A stretch of 33,830 bases of DNA, from contig JAFYEU010000078.1 in NCBI GenBank assembly GCA_017544105.1, positions 1-33,830 on the forward strand, read 5' to 3'. The notes below the pieces were generated by a model. That model did not search any database. It worked only from the letters and a program-made list of their open reading frames with translations, and was not told the DNA's origin. A program made the translations under genes and the position numbers. Shown here piece by piece: positions 1 through 7,724 of this stretch (positions are counted from its first letter, which is position 1; the number at the start of each line of letters is the position of its first letter). The stretch is from Bacteroidales bacterium (lineage in GTDB: Bacteria > Bacteroidota > Bacteroidia > Bacteroidales > WCHB1-69).

Positions 1-2
1 AC

Positions 3-299
3 CTGCTCATCGGCAACTACGCCGGGGGCGTATCTCTCTTCCTCGGCAGCACGCCCCTGCCCCACGGCACGAGCATCCCCCAACCCGCAGAATCCTTCTT
101 CCAAGTATATCCCAACCCCACCACGGGGATGGTGCAGTGCCTCCCCGAGCAAGAGGTCAGCAGCCTGGAACTCTTCGACCTCTCCGGCCGACGGCTGCTC
201 CAGACCCGCCGGGGAAGCCTAGACCTGTCCAGCTTCGCCAACGGCCTCTACATCCTCGTCATCAACCATCATACCCGCATCAAAATCATCAAACAATAG
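3..299 (+). CDS. C-terminus of a T9SS-exported protein (partial at left edge)
   Basis: The reading frame is open from the window edge to the TAG at 297-299 and gives the last 98 residues of a larger protein. It contains the hallmark of a type IX secretion type-A sorting domain: VYPNPTTG, then a short beta-strand block ending in LELFDLSGRRLL, then FANGLYILVI, and a basic C-terminal strand (RIKIIKQ). In this family the domain directs passage through the outer membrane by T9SS and is then removed. The catalytic or structural part of the cargo lies outside the window, so its function cannot be named. The next gene starts two bases after the stop. The presence of cargo fits porT and porX found elsewhere in the window. 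Confidence 0.9.
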   Translation: MLIGNYAGGVSLFLGSTPLPHGTSIPQPAESFFQVYPNPTTGMVQCLPEQEVSSLELFDLSGRRLLQTRRGSLDLSSFANGLYILVINHHTRIKIIKQ

Positions 300-301
300 C
301 C

Positions 302-1675
302 ATGTCCCTAGCCTTCCAGCCCATACGGATAACCGACCAAGAGCTATTTCAACAGTATCAGCCGCAGGGATGCCGCATCTGCGACCAGTCCTTCACAAGC
401 CTATTCTGCTGGCAGGACTTCTACCATACCCAGTGGGCGGTGGTGGAAGACCGGCTCGTGGTCAGCTGCCAGATCTATGGGGAAGGACGAAGAGGCTACA
501 TGATACTGCCGGACCTCCGGACAGAACGTCTGCCGGCGTTGCTCCAGCTGTTGCAGGAAGATAGTGGCACCGTACCGCTTACACTCATCAACCTGTCGGA
601 AGAGGACCTGCCATGGCTGCAAGAGCATCAGCCCGGCCAGTGGGGCTTTGACCACAACCGCGACTATGACGATTACCTCTATGAGACGGTCCAGTTCCAG
701 ACCTACAAAGGCAAGAAGCTGGCCGCCAAGCGCAATCATGTCAACAAGTTCGTGAAGAGTTACGACTACAGCTACGAGCCGCTCTCCGAGCAGTGGTTTG
801 AGGCGTGTCTCCAGTTGGAACAGCTATGGCAAGACGCCAAGGGGACGAGTTCGGAACAGCAGGTGGCCGAGCAGGCGGTCATCCGGAAAGCGTTCCAGCA
901 TTTTGACGCGCTGCACCTCCTAGGCGGGGTTCTCCTGTCGGCGGGAGTGCCCATAGCCTTCACCTACGGATCGCCCCTCAACAGGGAGACCTTCGACATA
1001 CACATCGAAAAGGCAGACACCAGCTTTGAAGGAGGTTATCCGATGATGGCGCAATTGTTTGCCCAGCATCTGCCAGCTAACTATCGTTATATAAACCGAG
1101 AAGAAGACCTAGGGCTTCCAGGCCTGAGGAAGTCCAAAGAATCGTATCATCCTATCAGAATGGAAGAAAAGATCACGGCCATCTCCATTGACCCTACCAT
1201 GCAGGAGATTGTGGAGGTATGGACGCGCTGTTTCGGTGACGAGCCTGCCTTCGTGCACTCTTTTCTGGCTCGCTACTACGCCCAAGACCGAGCCTTCGTG
1301 CATCGCGAAGAGGGCCGGGTTGTGGGCACCTGTTTTCTCATCCTCTGCGAGACGGAGCTGGGCCAGGTGGGCTACCTGTACGCCATCGCCACGCTGCCCG
1401 AATACCGGAGACAGGGCATCGCCGCCGAGCTGGTGCGCCAAGCCCTGGACCACTGCCGCGACCTACAACTGACCGCCGCCCTGCTCATCCCCGCCGACGA
1501 CACCCTGGCAGCCTATTACGCCCAATTCGGCTTCTCCCAAGACCGGGTAGCCCTGCAGTTCACACACGACATGGACCTCGGAACCGGCGATCCTGACAAA
1601 GATAAAGCATTGTTTATCAAGCTGAAAGAAGACATCGACATGCCCAGATCGCTAAACTGCACCGCCACCCTGTGA
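302..1675 (+). CDS. DUF2156 (PG-lysyltransferase-like) and GNAT acetyltransferase fusion protein
   Basis: A 457-residue protein. I chose the ATG at 302, two bases after the upstream stop; the same frame is open further upstream, but that stretch overlaps the preceding coding region. Residues 1 to about 285 resemble the DUF2156 / phosphatidylglycerol lysyltransferase C-terminal fold (for example the conserved-looking segment around KRNHVNKFVKSY), itself a GNAT-like fold. From about residue 295 to 440 there is a second, classical GNAT domain with the acetyl-CoA loop RRQGIAAELV and a preceding GYLYAIATLPEYR strand. Substrates are unknown; DUF2156 relatives use aminoacyl-tRNA or acyl-CoA donors. 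Met287 (nt 1160) could serve as an internal start of a separate GNAT, but no stop separates the halves. Confidence is good for the domains and low for the reaction. Confidence 0.85.
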   Translation: MSLAFQPIRITDQELFQQYQPQGCRICDQSFTSLFCWQDFYHTQWAVVEDRLVVSCQIYGEGRRGYMILPDLRTERLPALLQLLQEDSGTVPLTLINLSEEDLPWLQEHQPGQWGFDHNRDYDDYLYETVQFQTYKGKKLAAKRNHVNKFVKSYDYSYEPLSEQWFEACLQLEQLWQDAKGTSSEQQVAEQAVIRKAFQHFDALHLLGGVLLSAGVPIAFTYGSPLNRETFDIHIEKADTSFEGGYPMMAQLFAQHLPANYRYINREEDLGLPGLRKSKESYHPIRMEEKITAISIDPTMQEIVEVWTRCFGDEPAFVHSFLARYYAQDRAFVHREEGRVVGTCFLILCETELGQVGYLYAIATLPEYRRQGIAAELVRQALDHCRDLQLTAALLIPADDTLAAYYAQFGFSQDRVALQFTHDMDLGTGDPDKDKALFIKLKEDIDMPRSLNCTATL

Positions 1676-1703
1676 CCCCGTGCCAAGATGTCGCTATTTT
1701 TTG

Positions 1704-1711
1704 TATTTTTG
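1704..1711 (+). promoter_or_regulatory. Bacteroidota -7 box upstream of the PfkB kinase gene
   Basis: TATTTTTG matches the Bacteroidota primary-sigma consensus TAnnTTTG. It lies 21 bases before the ATG at 1733 and is followed by CAACCT. The same stretch, including the preceding T-run and G, recurs before parC. No clear -33 TTTG is seen at the expected distance. Confidence 0.65.
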
Positions 1712-1732
1712 CAACCTAAAAAATTTTGAGGT

Positions 1733-2755
1733 ATGGATATTGAAATCGTTAATAATCATTTCGACAAGTTTCAGAACACCAACATATTAGTTGTCGGCGA
1801 TGCCATGATTGACTGCTACATTGAAGGCAAGGTCAACCGCATCAGCCCGGAGGCTCCCGTGCCCATCGTCAACGCACAGATGAGAAGCCATCGCTTAGGC
1901 GGTGCGGCCAACGTGGCCCTCAACTTGAAAGCCCTCGGCGCCAACCCCATCCTGTGCTCGGTCATCGGCAGTGACAACAAGGCCAAGATCCTCTATGAGT
2001 TGCTGGAAGATGCAGACATGGACTCCGTGGGTATCGTTCCCATGTTCGGCCGTCGCACCACCGTCAAATACCGCATCATCGGCAACGGGCAGCAGATTGT
2101 CCGCGTGGATGACGAGAAGGTGGAGATGCTCAAAGAGCGTGAGCAACGTCAGTTCCTCACCACCATCGAGCAGCTTATCGAGCACCATCCCATCGACGCC
2201 ATCATCTTTGAAGACTACGACAAGGGTCTCTTCTCCAAGAATCTCATCGAGGAGATCATCCGCTTTGCGAAGGAGAAGAACATCTTCGTGGCGGTGGATC
2301 CCAAACGTCGCAACTTCAGCAACTATGCCAACGTGGACCTCTTCAAGCCAAACCTGAAAGAGCTCGCGCACGGCATCCAGATTGAAGACACCGTGGAGCT
2401 CTCCTTGGAAGACATCCACGAAATCGCCAAGAACTTCGCCAACCAGAAGAACATCGACAAGGTGATGATCACCATGTCCGCCAAAGGTATCGCCTTCTAC
2501 GATCGGAAAGAAGACATCTTCTACCATCATCCGGCCTTCCAGCGTCATGTCAGCGACGTGTCAGGTGCCGGCGACACCGTCATTGCCGTCGCCACCCTCT
2601 TCCTGCTCAAGCATAGTTCCATCCAAGACACCTGCCTGGCTGCCAACATCGCCGGCGGTCTTGTATGCGAATATCTGGGCGTGGTACCCGTCAACGTGGC
2701 ACACCTCAAATCCGAGTTCGCCCGCCATGCCGACGACACGGCCACCAGCCTGTAA
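1733..2755 (+). CDS. rfaE1: PfkB-family kinase, D-glycero-D-manno-heptose-7-phosphate kinase-like (RfaE domain I)
   Basis: A 340-residue PfkB/ribokinase fold protein. Visible family marks are the N-terminal VVGDAMIDCYIEG strand-loop with NRISPEAPVPI, typical of the RfaE/HldE kinase domain, the GGAANVA loop, and the C-terminal VSGAGDTV motif with catalytic Asp281 and anion hole GAGD at 278-281. In the family this domain phosphorylates heptose-7-phosphate to the 1,7-bisphosphate for ADP-heptose synthesis in LPS core assembly. The adenylyltransferase half of bifunctional HldE is absent, so it acts as a stand-alone kinase or on another sugar phosphate. A TAttTTTG promoter box lies 21 bases upstream. 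The next gene, porT, starts 62 bases downstream. The exact substrate is inferred from motif similarity only. Confidence 0.85.
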   Translation: MDIEIVNNHFDKFQNTNILVVGDAMIDCYIEGKVNRISPEAPVPIVNAQMRSHRLGGAANVALNLKALGANPILCSVIGSDNKAKILYELLEDADMDSVGIVPMFGRRTTVKYRIIGNGQQIVRVDDEKVEMLKEREQRQFLTTIEQLIEHHPIDAIIFEDYDKGLFSKNLIEEIIRFAKEKNIFVAVDPKRRNFSNYANVDLFKPNLKELAHGIQIEDTVELSLEDIHEIAKNFANQKNIDKVMITMSAKGIAFYDRKEDIFYHHPAFQRHVSDVSGAGDTVIAVATLFLLKHSSIQDTCLAANIAGGLVCEYLGVVPVNVAHLKSEFARHADDTATSL

Positions 2756-2817
2756 CCTCCACAGAGCATACTAAACTTCTGGTTTTATCGTTATATAGAG
2801 CATTTGAATCAACGGCT

Positions 2818-3546
2818 ATGAAAAAACGAATCTGTGTGCTGGCATTGCTTTTGGCCATCTGTTCTACCTCCCTGTTCGGACAATCCAACCGCTGGTCATT
2901 CGGCGTACCAAACCTCTTGAAATATGACAAGAAGACCTTTCACTTCGGCTTCCTGATTGGCTATAACCAGTTCGACTTCACCATCGCCTCCAAGCCAAAC
3001 CTGGCCGAATACGACTCTCTGATGGTGGTCAACACCAGTCCGCTCTCTGGCTTCAACCTCGGCATTGTCACCAACCTGCGCCTGGGCAAATATTTCGACT
3101 TGCGCTTCATCCCGGGACTGGCCTTCGGCGACCGTATCGTCAACTACTCCATCTTATACCAGTCTGGCAACCAGCTGGTCACCAAGAAGAACGCCGAATC
3201 CGTCTATCTGGACCTGCCCCTGATGATCAAATTCAAGTCGTCGCGTATGATGAACAACATCCGCACCTACGTCATCGCGGGTGCCCAGTACAGCCTCGAC
3301 CTCATCTCCGCCGCCAAAAAGCAGTCGTCCAACCCGCAGGAGGTCATCCTCAAGTTGTACCCTAACGACTTCCAAGGGTTTGCCGGTATCGGCTTCGACT
3401 TCTACTGCACCTACTTCAAATTCTCCACGGAGTTGAAGATGTCATTTGGCTTTGTCAACCTTCTCAAGGAGGAGGACAACATGTACGCCACCAGTGTCAC
3501 ATCATTGAAATCCAAGATTTTACAAATATCATTCACCTTTGAATAA
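2818..3546 (+). CDS. porT: PorT family type IX secretion / outer-membrane beta-barrel protein
   Basis: A 242-residue protein with signal peptide (MKKRIC, hydrophobic core, cleavage near LFGQ). The mature part is an eight-strand-type outer-membrane barrel. The order FHFGFLIGYNQFDFTI, then LGIVTNLRLGKYFDLRFIPGLAFG, then YLDLPLMIKFKS and a final aromatic strand matches what I know of PorT/SprT, a T9SS component of about 240 residues. The ATG at 2818 is chosen because the signal peptide starts there; the longer open frame upstream overlaps the kinase gene. It is followed six bases later by glyS. PorT acts in the outer membrane and is needed for cargo export in studied species. The generic alternative is an OMP_b-brl_2 porin-family protein. 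Confidence 0.75.
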   Translation: MKKRICVLALLLAICSTSLFGQSNRWSFGVPNLLKYDKKTFHFGFLIGYNQFDFTIASKPNLAEYDSLMVVNTSPLSGFNLGIVTNLRLGKYFDLRFIPGLAFGDRIVNYSILYQSGNQLVTKKNAESVYLDLPLMIKFKSSRMMNNIRTYVIAGAQYSLDLISAAKKQSSNPQEVILKLYPNDFQGFAGIGFDFYCTYFKFSTELKMSFGFVNLLKEEDNMYATSVTSLKSKILQISFTFE

Positions 3547-3552
3547 ACAAAT

Positions 3553-5067
3553 ATGGCAAACAACGAAGATCTTTTCAAACAGATTATAGCACACGCTAAA
3601 GAGTATGGTTTCATTTTCCCGTCTAGTGAGATTTATGATGGGTTGAGTGCCGTTTACGACTACGGTCAAAACGGTGTGGAGCTGAAGAACAACATCAAGC
3701 AATACTGGTGGAAAGCCATGGTGCAGTACCACGAGAACATTGTGGGCTTGGACAGTTCCATCTTCATGCACCCTACCATCTGGAAGGCTTCCGGCCATGT
3801 GGATGCCTTCAACGACCCGCTCATCGACAACAAGGACTCCAAGAAGCGTTACCGTGCCGACGTGTTGATTGAGGACCACATCCAAAAGATCGAGGACAAG
3901 ATCAACAAGGAGGTGGAGAAGGCCAGAAAGCGTTTTGAGAACTTCGACGAGAAGATGTTCCGCGAGACCAACGGTCGGGTGTTGCAGTATCAGAAGCAGA
4001 TCGACGACATCAAAGAGCGTTTTGCCACGATGATGAATGCCAACGACCTGGCAGGACTCAAGTCGCTGATCGAAGAGCTCGGCATCGTATGTCCGGTCTC
4101 TGGCACGCGCAACTGGACGGACGTCCGCCAGTTCAACCTGATGTTTGCCACCAAGCTGGGTTCCGTCTCCGACGGCGCCGACACCATCTACCTGCGTCCG
4201 GAAACGGCCCAAGGTATCTTTGTCAACTTCCTGAACATATACAAGACAGGCCGCATGAAGCTGCCCTTTGGCATCGCCCAGATTGGCAAGGCCTTCCGTA
4301 ACGAGATCGTAGCGCGGCAGTTCATCTTCCGTATGCGGGAATTCGAGCAGATGGAGATGCAGTTCTTCGTCAAGCCCGGCGAGGAGCTCAAATGGTTCGA
4401 CTACTGGAAGCAGACCCGTCTGCAATGGCACACCGACTTGGGCATTGCGCCGGAGAACTACCGCTTCCACGACCACGAGAAGCTGGCCCACTACGCCAAC
4501 GCTGCCACCGACATCGAGTTCAAGTTCCCCTTCGGTTTCAAGGAGTTGGAAGGCATCCACTCCCGCACCAACTTCGACCTGTCGCAGCATGAGCAATACT
4601 CCGGCAAGAAGCTTCGCTATTTCGACCCCGAGTCCAACGAGAACTACATCCCTTACGTCATCGAGACCTCCATTGGTGTGGACCGTATGTTCCTCGCTGT
4701 CTTCAGCAATGCCTATACGGAAGAGACCCTGGAAGACGGTTCCTTGCGCACCGTGCTGCGTCTGCCGGCCAAGTTGGCGCCCTACAAGGCTGCCATCCTG
4801 CCGCTGGTGAAGAAAGACGGCCTCCCGGAGATCGGACAGGAGATCTTCGACAAGCTGAAGAAAGAGTTCATGGTGCAGTACGAGGACAAGGACGCCATCG
4901 GTCGCCGCTACCGCCGTCAGGATGCCATCGGCACCCCCTTCTGCATCACCATCGACAACCAAACCAAAGAAGATAATACGGTCACTGTCCGCGAGCGCGA
5001 CTCGATGCAGCAATACCGACTGCCCATCGACAGCCTGGTGGATGAGATATCCAAAAAAATCAGATAG
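3553..5067 (+). CDS. glyS: glycyl-tRNA synthetase (class II, single-chain type)
   Basis: A 504-residue enzyme that charges tRNA-Gly in the cytoplasm. It is of the alpha2 type, not the separate alpha/beta subunits. Class II signatures are visible: an N-terminal catalytic start (EYGFIFPSSEIYDGL), the RPETAQGIFVNF segment, motif 2 around FRNE at 248-251, and motif 3 GVDRMF with Arg378. The C-terminal 100 residues form the anticodon-binding domain (KLAPYKAAILPLV). A lysine- and glutamate-rich insertion of roughly 70 residues after residue 95 looks helical. Length and motif order are normal. It sits between porT and a GWxTD gene, with 6- and 2-base spacers, so all three may be cotranscribed. Confidence 0.97.
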   Translation: MANNEDLFKQIIAHAKEYGFIFPSSEIYDGLSAVYDYGQNGVELKNNIKQYWWKAMVQYHENIVGLDSSIFMHPTIWKASGHVDAFNDPLIDNKDSKKRYRADVLIEDHIQKIEDKINKEVEKARKRFENFDEKMFRETNGRVLQYQKQIDDIKERFATMMNANDLAGLKSLIEELGIVCPVSGTRNWTDVRQFNLMFATKLGSVSDGADTIYLRPETAQGIFVNFLNIYKTGRMKLPFGIAQIGKAFRNEIVARQFIFRMREFEQMEMQFFVKPGEELKWFDYWKQTRLQWHTDLGIAPENYRFHDHEKLAHYANAATDIEFKFPFGFKELEGIHSRTNFDLSQHEQYSGKKLRYFDPESNENYIPYVIETSIGVDRMFLAVFSNAYTEETLEDGSLRTVLRLPAKLAPYKAAILPLVKKDGLPEIGQEIFDKLKKEFMVQYEDKDAIGRRYRRQDAIGTPFCITIDNQTKEDNTVTVRERDSMQQYRLPIDSLVDEISKKIR

Positions 5068-5069
5068 CC

Positions 5070-6533
5070 ATGAAGCGCACCATCTTACTACTGGGTCTCT
5101 TTGCCCTGCTGACGGCCGGCCTCCATGCCCAGAACATGCGAGCCTTCATCAGCCATAAAGCCTACTGCACACCCGCCAAACAGCCCTACATCGAGTTTTC
5201 CTTCATCATCGGAGGCGAATCGGTGCAATACGCACCCGATGGCCAAGGGCATTACTTTGCTGAAGTGGAAATCCAAGTGGATGTGGTCAAAGATGACTCC
5301 GTGGTAACCGGCCTGCACTACATTCTCACCTCCGACCTCTTCGCCGACAGCGCCAAGGCTGGCAAGCCCGACTTTGCCAACATCAACAATCTGCCGGTGG
5401 ACAACGGGGATTACTACCTGCACTTCACCCTCAAGGACCTGCACCGCGACTCTATGGAGTTGAAATACATCGACTATACCCAGATCGACTTCCCAGCAGG
5501 CAAGATCTCCTCCTCCCGGATCTCCCTATACTCCTCCGTGTCCGTCCCCGAGCCCTCGGACCTGTTCGTCAAATATGGGGTATGCCTCCCTCCGTTGTTC
5601 AACAACTACGTACCCGAAACTCAGTACGTCCTTCCCTTTGCGGTGGAGATTTACAACACCAAGGACGTGGTGGGGGCCGACAAGGAGCGTACCGCCAAGT
5701 GTTACATTGAGTATGCAGAGAACAAGCTGGCGGCACAACCGGAGAACATCATCACCAAGAAAGTGCAATCCAACGACGTCATTCTGATCCTCGATCGGTT
5801 CAACACCTTCATGCTGCCGTCAGGCAACTACAATGCGGTGGTGGAGCTGTTGGATGGAGACCAGTTGTTGTTCATCAACAAGGTCTTCTTCCAGAAGAGC
5901 AACCCTTCTGTTCACTTTGAGATCAGCCGCTACAACGATGTGGTCATCGACGGCTCTTTTGTCAGCAACATGACCGACCGGCCGGCCCTGGAAGAGGCGG
6001 TGTTGTGTCTCTACCCCATTGCCAGCACCATGGAGCGCGAGTTTTTCGCCAAGCGCATGAAGACGGTCACCACCGAGCAATTACAGCGCTACTTCTACTC
6101 CTTCTGGCTGGCGCGCAATCCTTCCCATCCGGAAGAGGCCTGGCTGAAATACAAGAAGATGGTGGACATCGTGCAAGAGCGCTTCGGCAGCGTGCAGGTA
6201 AAGGGTTACCGCACCGACCGGGGGCGCGTCTATCTGCAATATGGGCAGCCTAACGACATCCTGGAGATCCCCTCCGATCCTGTCACCCTGCCCTATGAGA
6301 TCTGGCACTACTACTATCTCGACAACCAGTCCAATGTCAAGTTCGTCTTTTACGACCCCGCCTTGGTGGGCAACGACTATGAGTTGCTGCATTCCAACAA
6401 ATACGGCGAGCCGCACGACACCAACTGGAAGATGCGGCTGGTGCGCAAGCTGCAACCCCAGCGCGACATCTACGATCCCGAACCGGAAGACTACTTCGGA
6501 GGCGATATAAACGGCAACTGGCGTTATCACTGA
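5070..6533 (+). CDS. GWxTD domain-containing exported protein
   Basis: A 487-residue protein with signal peptide (MKRTILLLGLFALLTAGLHAQ). The C-terminal 150 residues carry the signature of the GWxTD family, here GYRTDRGRVY (Gly379-Asp383), followed by YGQPNDI and a YEIWHYYYLDNQ strand, as in family members of Bacteroidota and Acidobacteriota. The N-terminal two thirds look like beta-sandwich repeats. Function is not established for the family. It starts two bases after glyS and ends ten bases before an outer-membrane barrel gene, which suggests one transcript and an envelope role. Domain assignment is firm; function is unknown. Confidence 0.88.
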   Translation: MKRTILLLGLFALLTAGLHAQNMRAFISHKAYCTPAKQPYIEFSFIIGGESVQYAPDGQGHYFAEVEIQVDVVKDDSVVTGLHYILTSDLFADSAKAGKPDFANINNLPVDNGDYYLHFTLKDLHRDSMELKYIDYTQIDFPAGKISSSRISLYSSVSVPEPSDLFVKYGVCLPPLFNNYVPETQYVLPFAVEIYNTKDVVGADKERTAKCYIEYAENKLAAQPENIITKKVQSNDVILILDRFNTFMLPSGNYNAVVELLDGDQLLFINKVFFQKSNPSVHFEISRYNDVVIDGSFVSNMTDRPALEEAVLCLYPIASTMEREFFAKRMKTVTTEQLQRYFYSFWLARNPSHPEEAWLKYKKMVDIVQERFGSVQVKGYRTDRGRVYLQYGQPNDILEIPSDPVTLPYEIWHYYYLDNQSNVKFVFYDPALVGNDYELLHSNKYGEPHDTNWKMRLVRKLQPQRDIYDPEPEDYFGGDINGNWRYH

Positions 6534-6543
6534 TCATTACGAT

Positions 6544-7596
6544 ATGGGGCGAAAGGTCTATTGTCTGATTCTACTATGGGCAGTCTTGGGCTGTCTGCCG
6601 TTGTATGCCCAGCAAGACACCCTGCCGAAGACTGACTCCGTCCATCATGCCAAGCGATTCACCAAGAAAGACTATATTCCCAAGTTCACGGCCACCGTGT
6701 TGGGGCGTTATGAGTTGAACACCAACACCTGGGGGCAGCATTTTGAGTTGCGCCACACCCGCATCGGCGTCTATGGCAGTGTTCATCCCTGCTTCTCCTA
6801 TATGGCATTGGTGGACCTCACCTTCGGCGGCAAGTTCTCGCCCGTGGCCATCTTCGCACAATACAAACCTGTCAAAGGACTGTCCATCCTCATCGGCTAC
6901 GACAAGCTGCCCTTCAGCAATGAGAACCTGCTCTCCCCCTACCAATACTATTTCTCCGACAAGTCGTTTCTGACCCAGAAGATCACCGCATGGAGTGACG
7001 TTGGGGGGGTCATCAGCTATGAGTGGGACAAGGTGGTGCCCTTCACCGTGAAGGCCGGCGTCTTCAACAGCGCGGGGTTCAGCCGGCAGGGACAATTCCA
7101 AAAGCGACTCAATTATGTGGCCCGCGGCACATTCGGCTTCTTCAAGGGGTTCACCCTATCGCTGAACTATGCGGCCGTCATCCCCGGCACACTGCGCATG
7201 CATGTCGTAGACGCCGGCATGGCCTACGACATCCGCAACCTGCATCTGGAGTCGGAATATATCTACAAGTGGTACGCCGAGCCAGGCATGATCCCCACCC
7301 ACGCCCTGTATGGATTTGCCTACTACAAGTTCAACATCCAAAAGAAGGCGCTCTCCAACATAGCCCTGTCGTTCCGGTACGATGCCATCACCCCCAACTG
7401 CAACGGCATAGCGGACGACCACGGGCGCTACACCTTTGACACCTTCTGCCAGCGCATCACCAGTGGACTGACGCTCATCTTCGTGGAGAAGCCCGTCCGC
7501 GCAGGCATCCGCTTCGACTATGAGAAGTACTTCTTCCGCAAAACGGTGACCAACGACAAAGACCGCCTCATCTGCGAACTCATCGTACACTTGTAG
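6544..7596 (+). CDS. outer-membrane beta-barrel (porin-like) protein
   Basis: A 350-residue protein with a signal peptide ending near LYAQ. The mature sequence alternates short aromatic/glycine-rich strands (FELRHTRIGVYGS, FKGFTLSLNYAAVIPG, LSNIALSFRYDAI) and ends with a hydrophobic strand and Leu, as outer-membrane barrels do. The pattern resembles phosphate-selective porin (OprO/OprP-like) proteins, but I cannot assign a substrate. It lies ten bases after the GWxTD gene and is the last gene before a promoter-bearing gap. No lipobox is present. Barrel call is fairly sure; porin call is tentative. Confidence 0.75.
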   Translation: MGRKVYCLILLWAVLGCLPLYAQQDTLPKTDSVHHAKRFTKKDYIPKFTATVLGRYELNTNTWGQHFELRHTRIGVYGSVHPCFSYMALVDLTFGGKFSPVAIFAQYKPVKGLSILIGYDKLPFSNENLLSPYQYYFSDKSFLTQKITAWSDVGGVISYEWDKVVPFTVKAGVFNSAGFSRQGQFQKRLNYVARGTFGFFKGFTLSLNYAAVIPGTLRMHVVDAGMAYDIRNLHLESEYIYKWYAEPGMIPTHALYGFAYYKFNIQKKALSNIALSFRYDAITPNCNGIADDHGRYTFDTFCQRITSGLTLIFVEKPVRAGIRFDYEKYFFRKTVTNDKDRLICELIVHL

Positions 7597-7687
7597 CCAC
7601 AGCAGAAGCGCGCCCACGACTTCTCCTATCCTCTATTTTTGTTTGATTTCTGAAAGCGGGAGACATCTCTCGCTCGCATTTTTTTTG

Positions 7688-7695
7688 TATTTTTG
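7688..7695 (+). promoter_or_regulatory. Bacteroidota -7 box upstream of parC
   Basis: TATTTTTG fits TAnnTTTG and is followed by CAACCT, 29 bases before the ATG at 7725. The surrounding stretch is the same as before the PfkB kinase gene. The 128-bp gap (7597-7724) holds no other recognisable signal. Confidence 0.65.
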
Positions 7696-7724
7696 CAACC
7701 TTAAACCAGCCTAACCTATAACCT

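Noticed and set aside
3529..5013. Long antisense open frame opposite glyS, and similar ones opposite other GC-rich genes such as parC and lpdA.
   Set aside because: They mirror codon bias of the sense genes, which have clear family motifs; the antisense products are repetitive Leu/Val/Asp-rich sequence with no recognisable domain.
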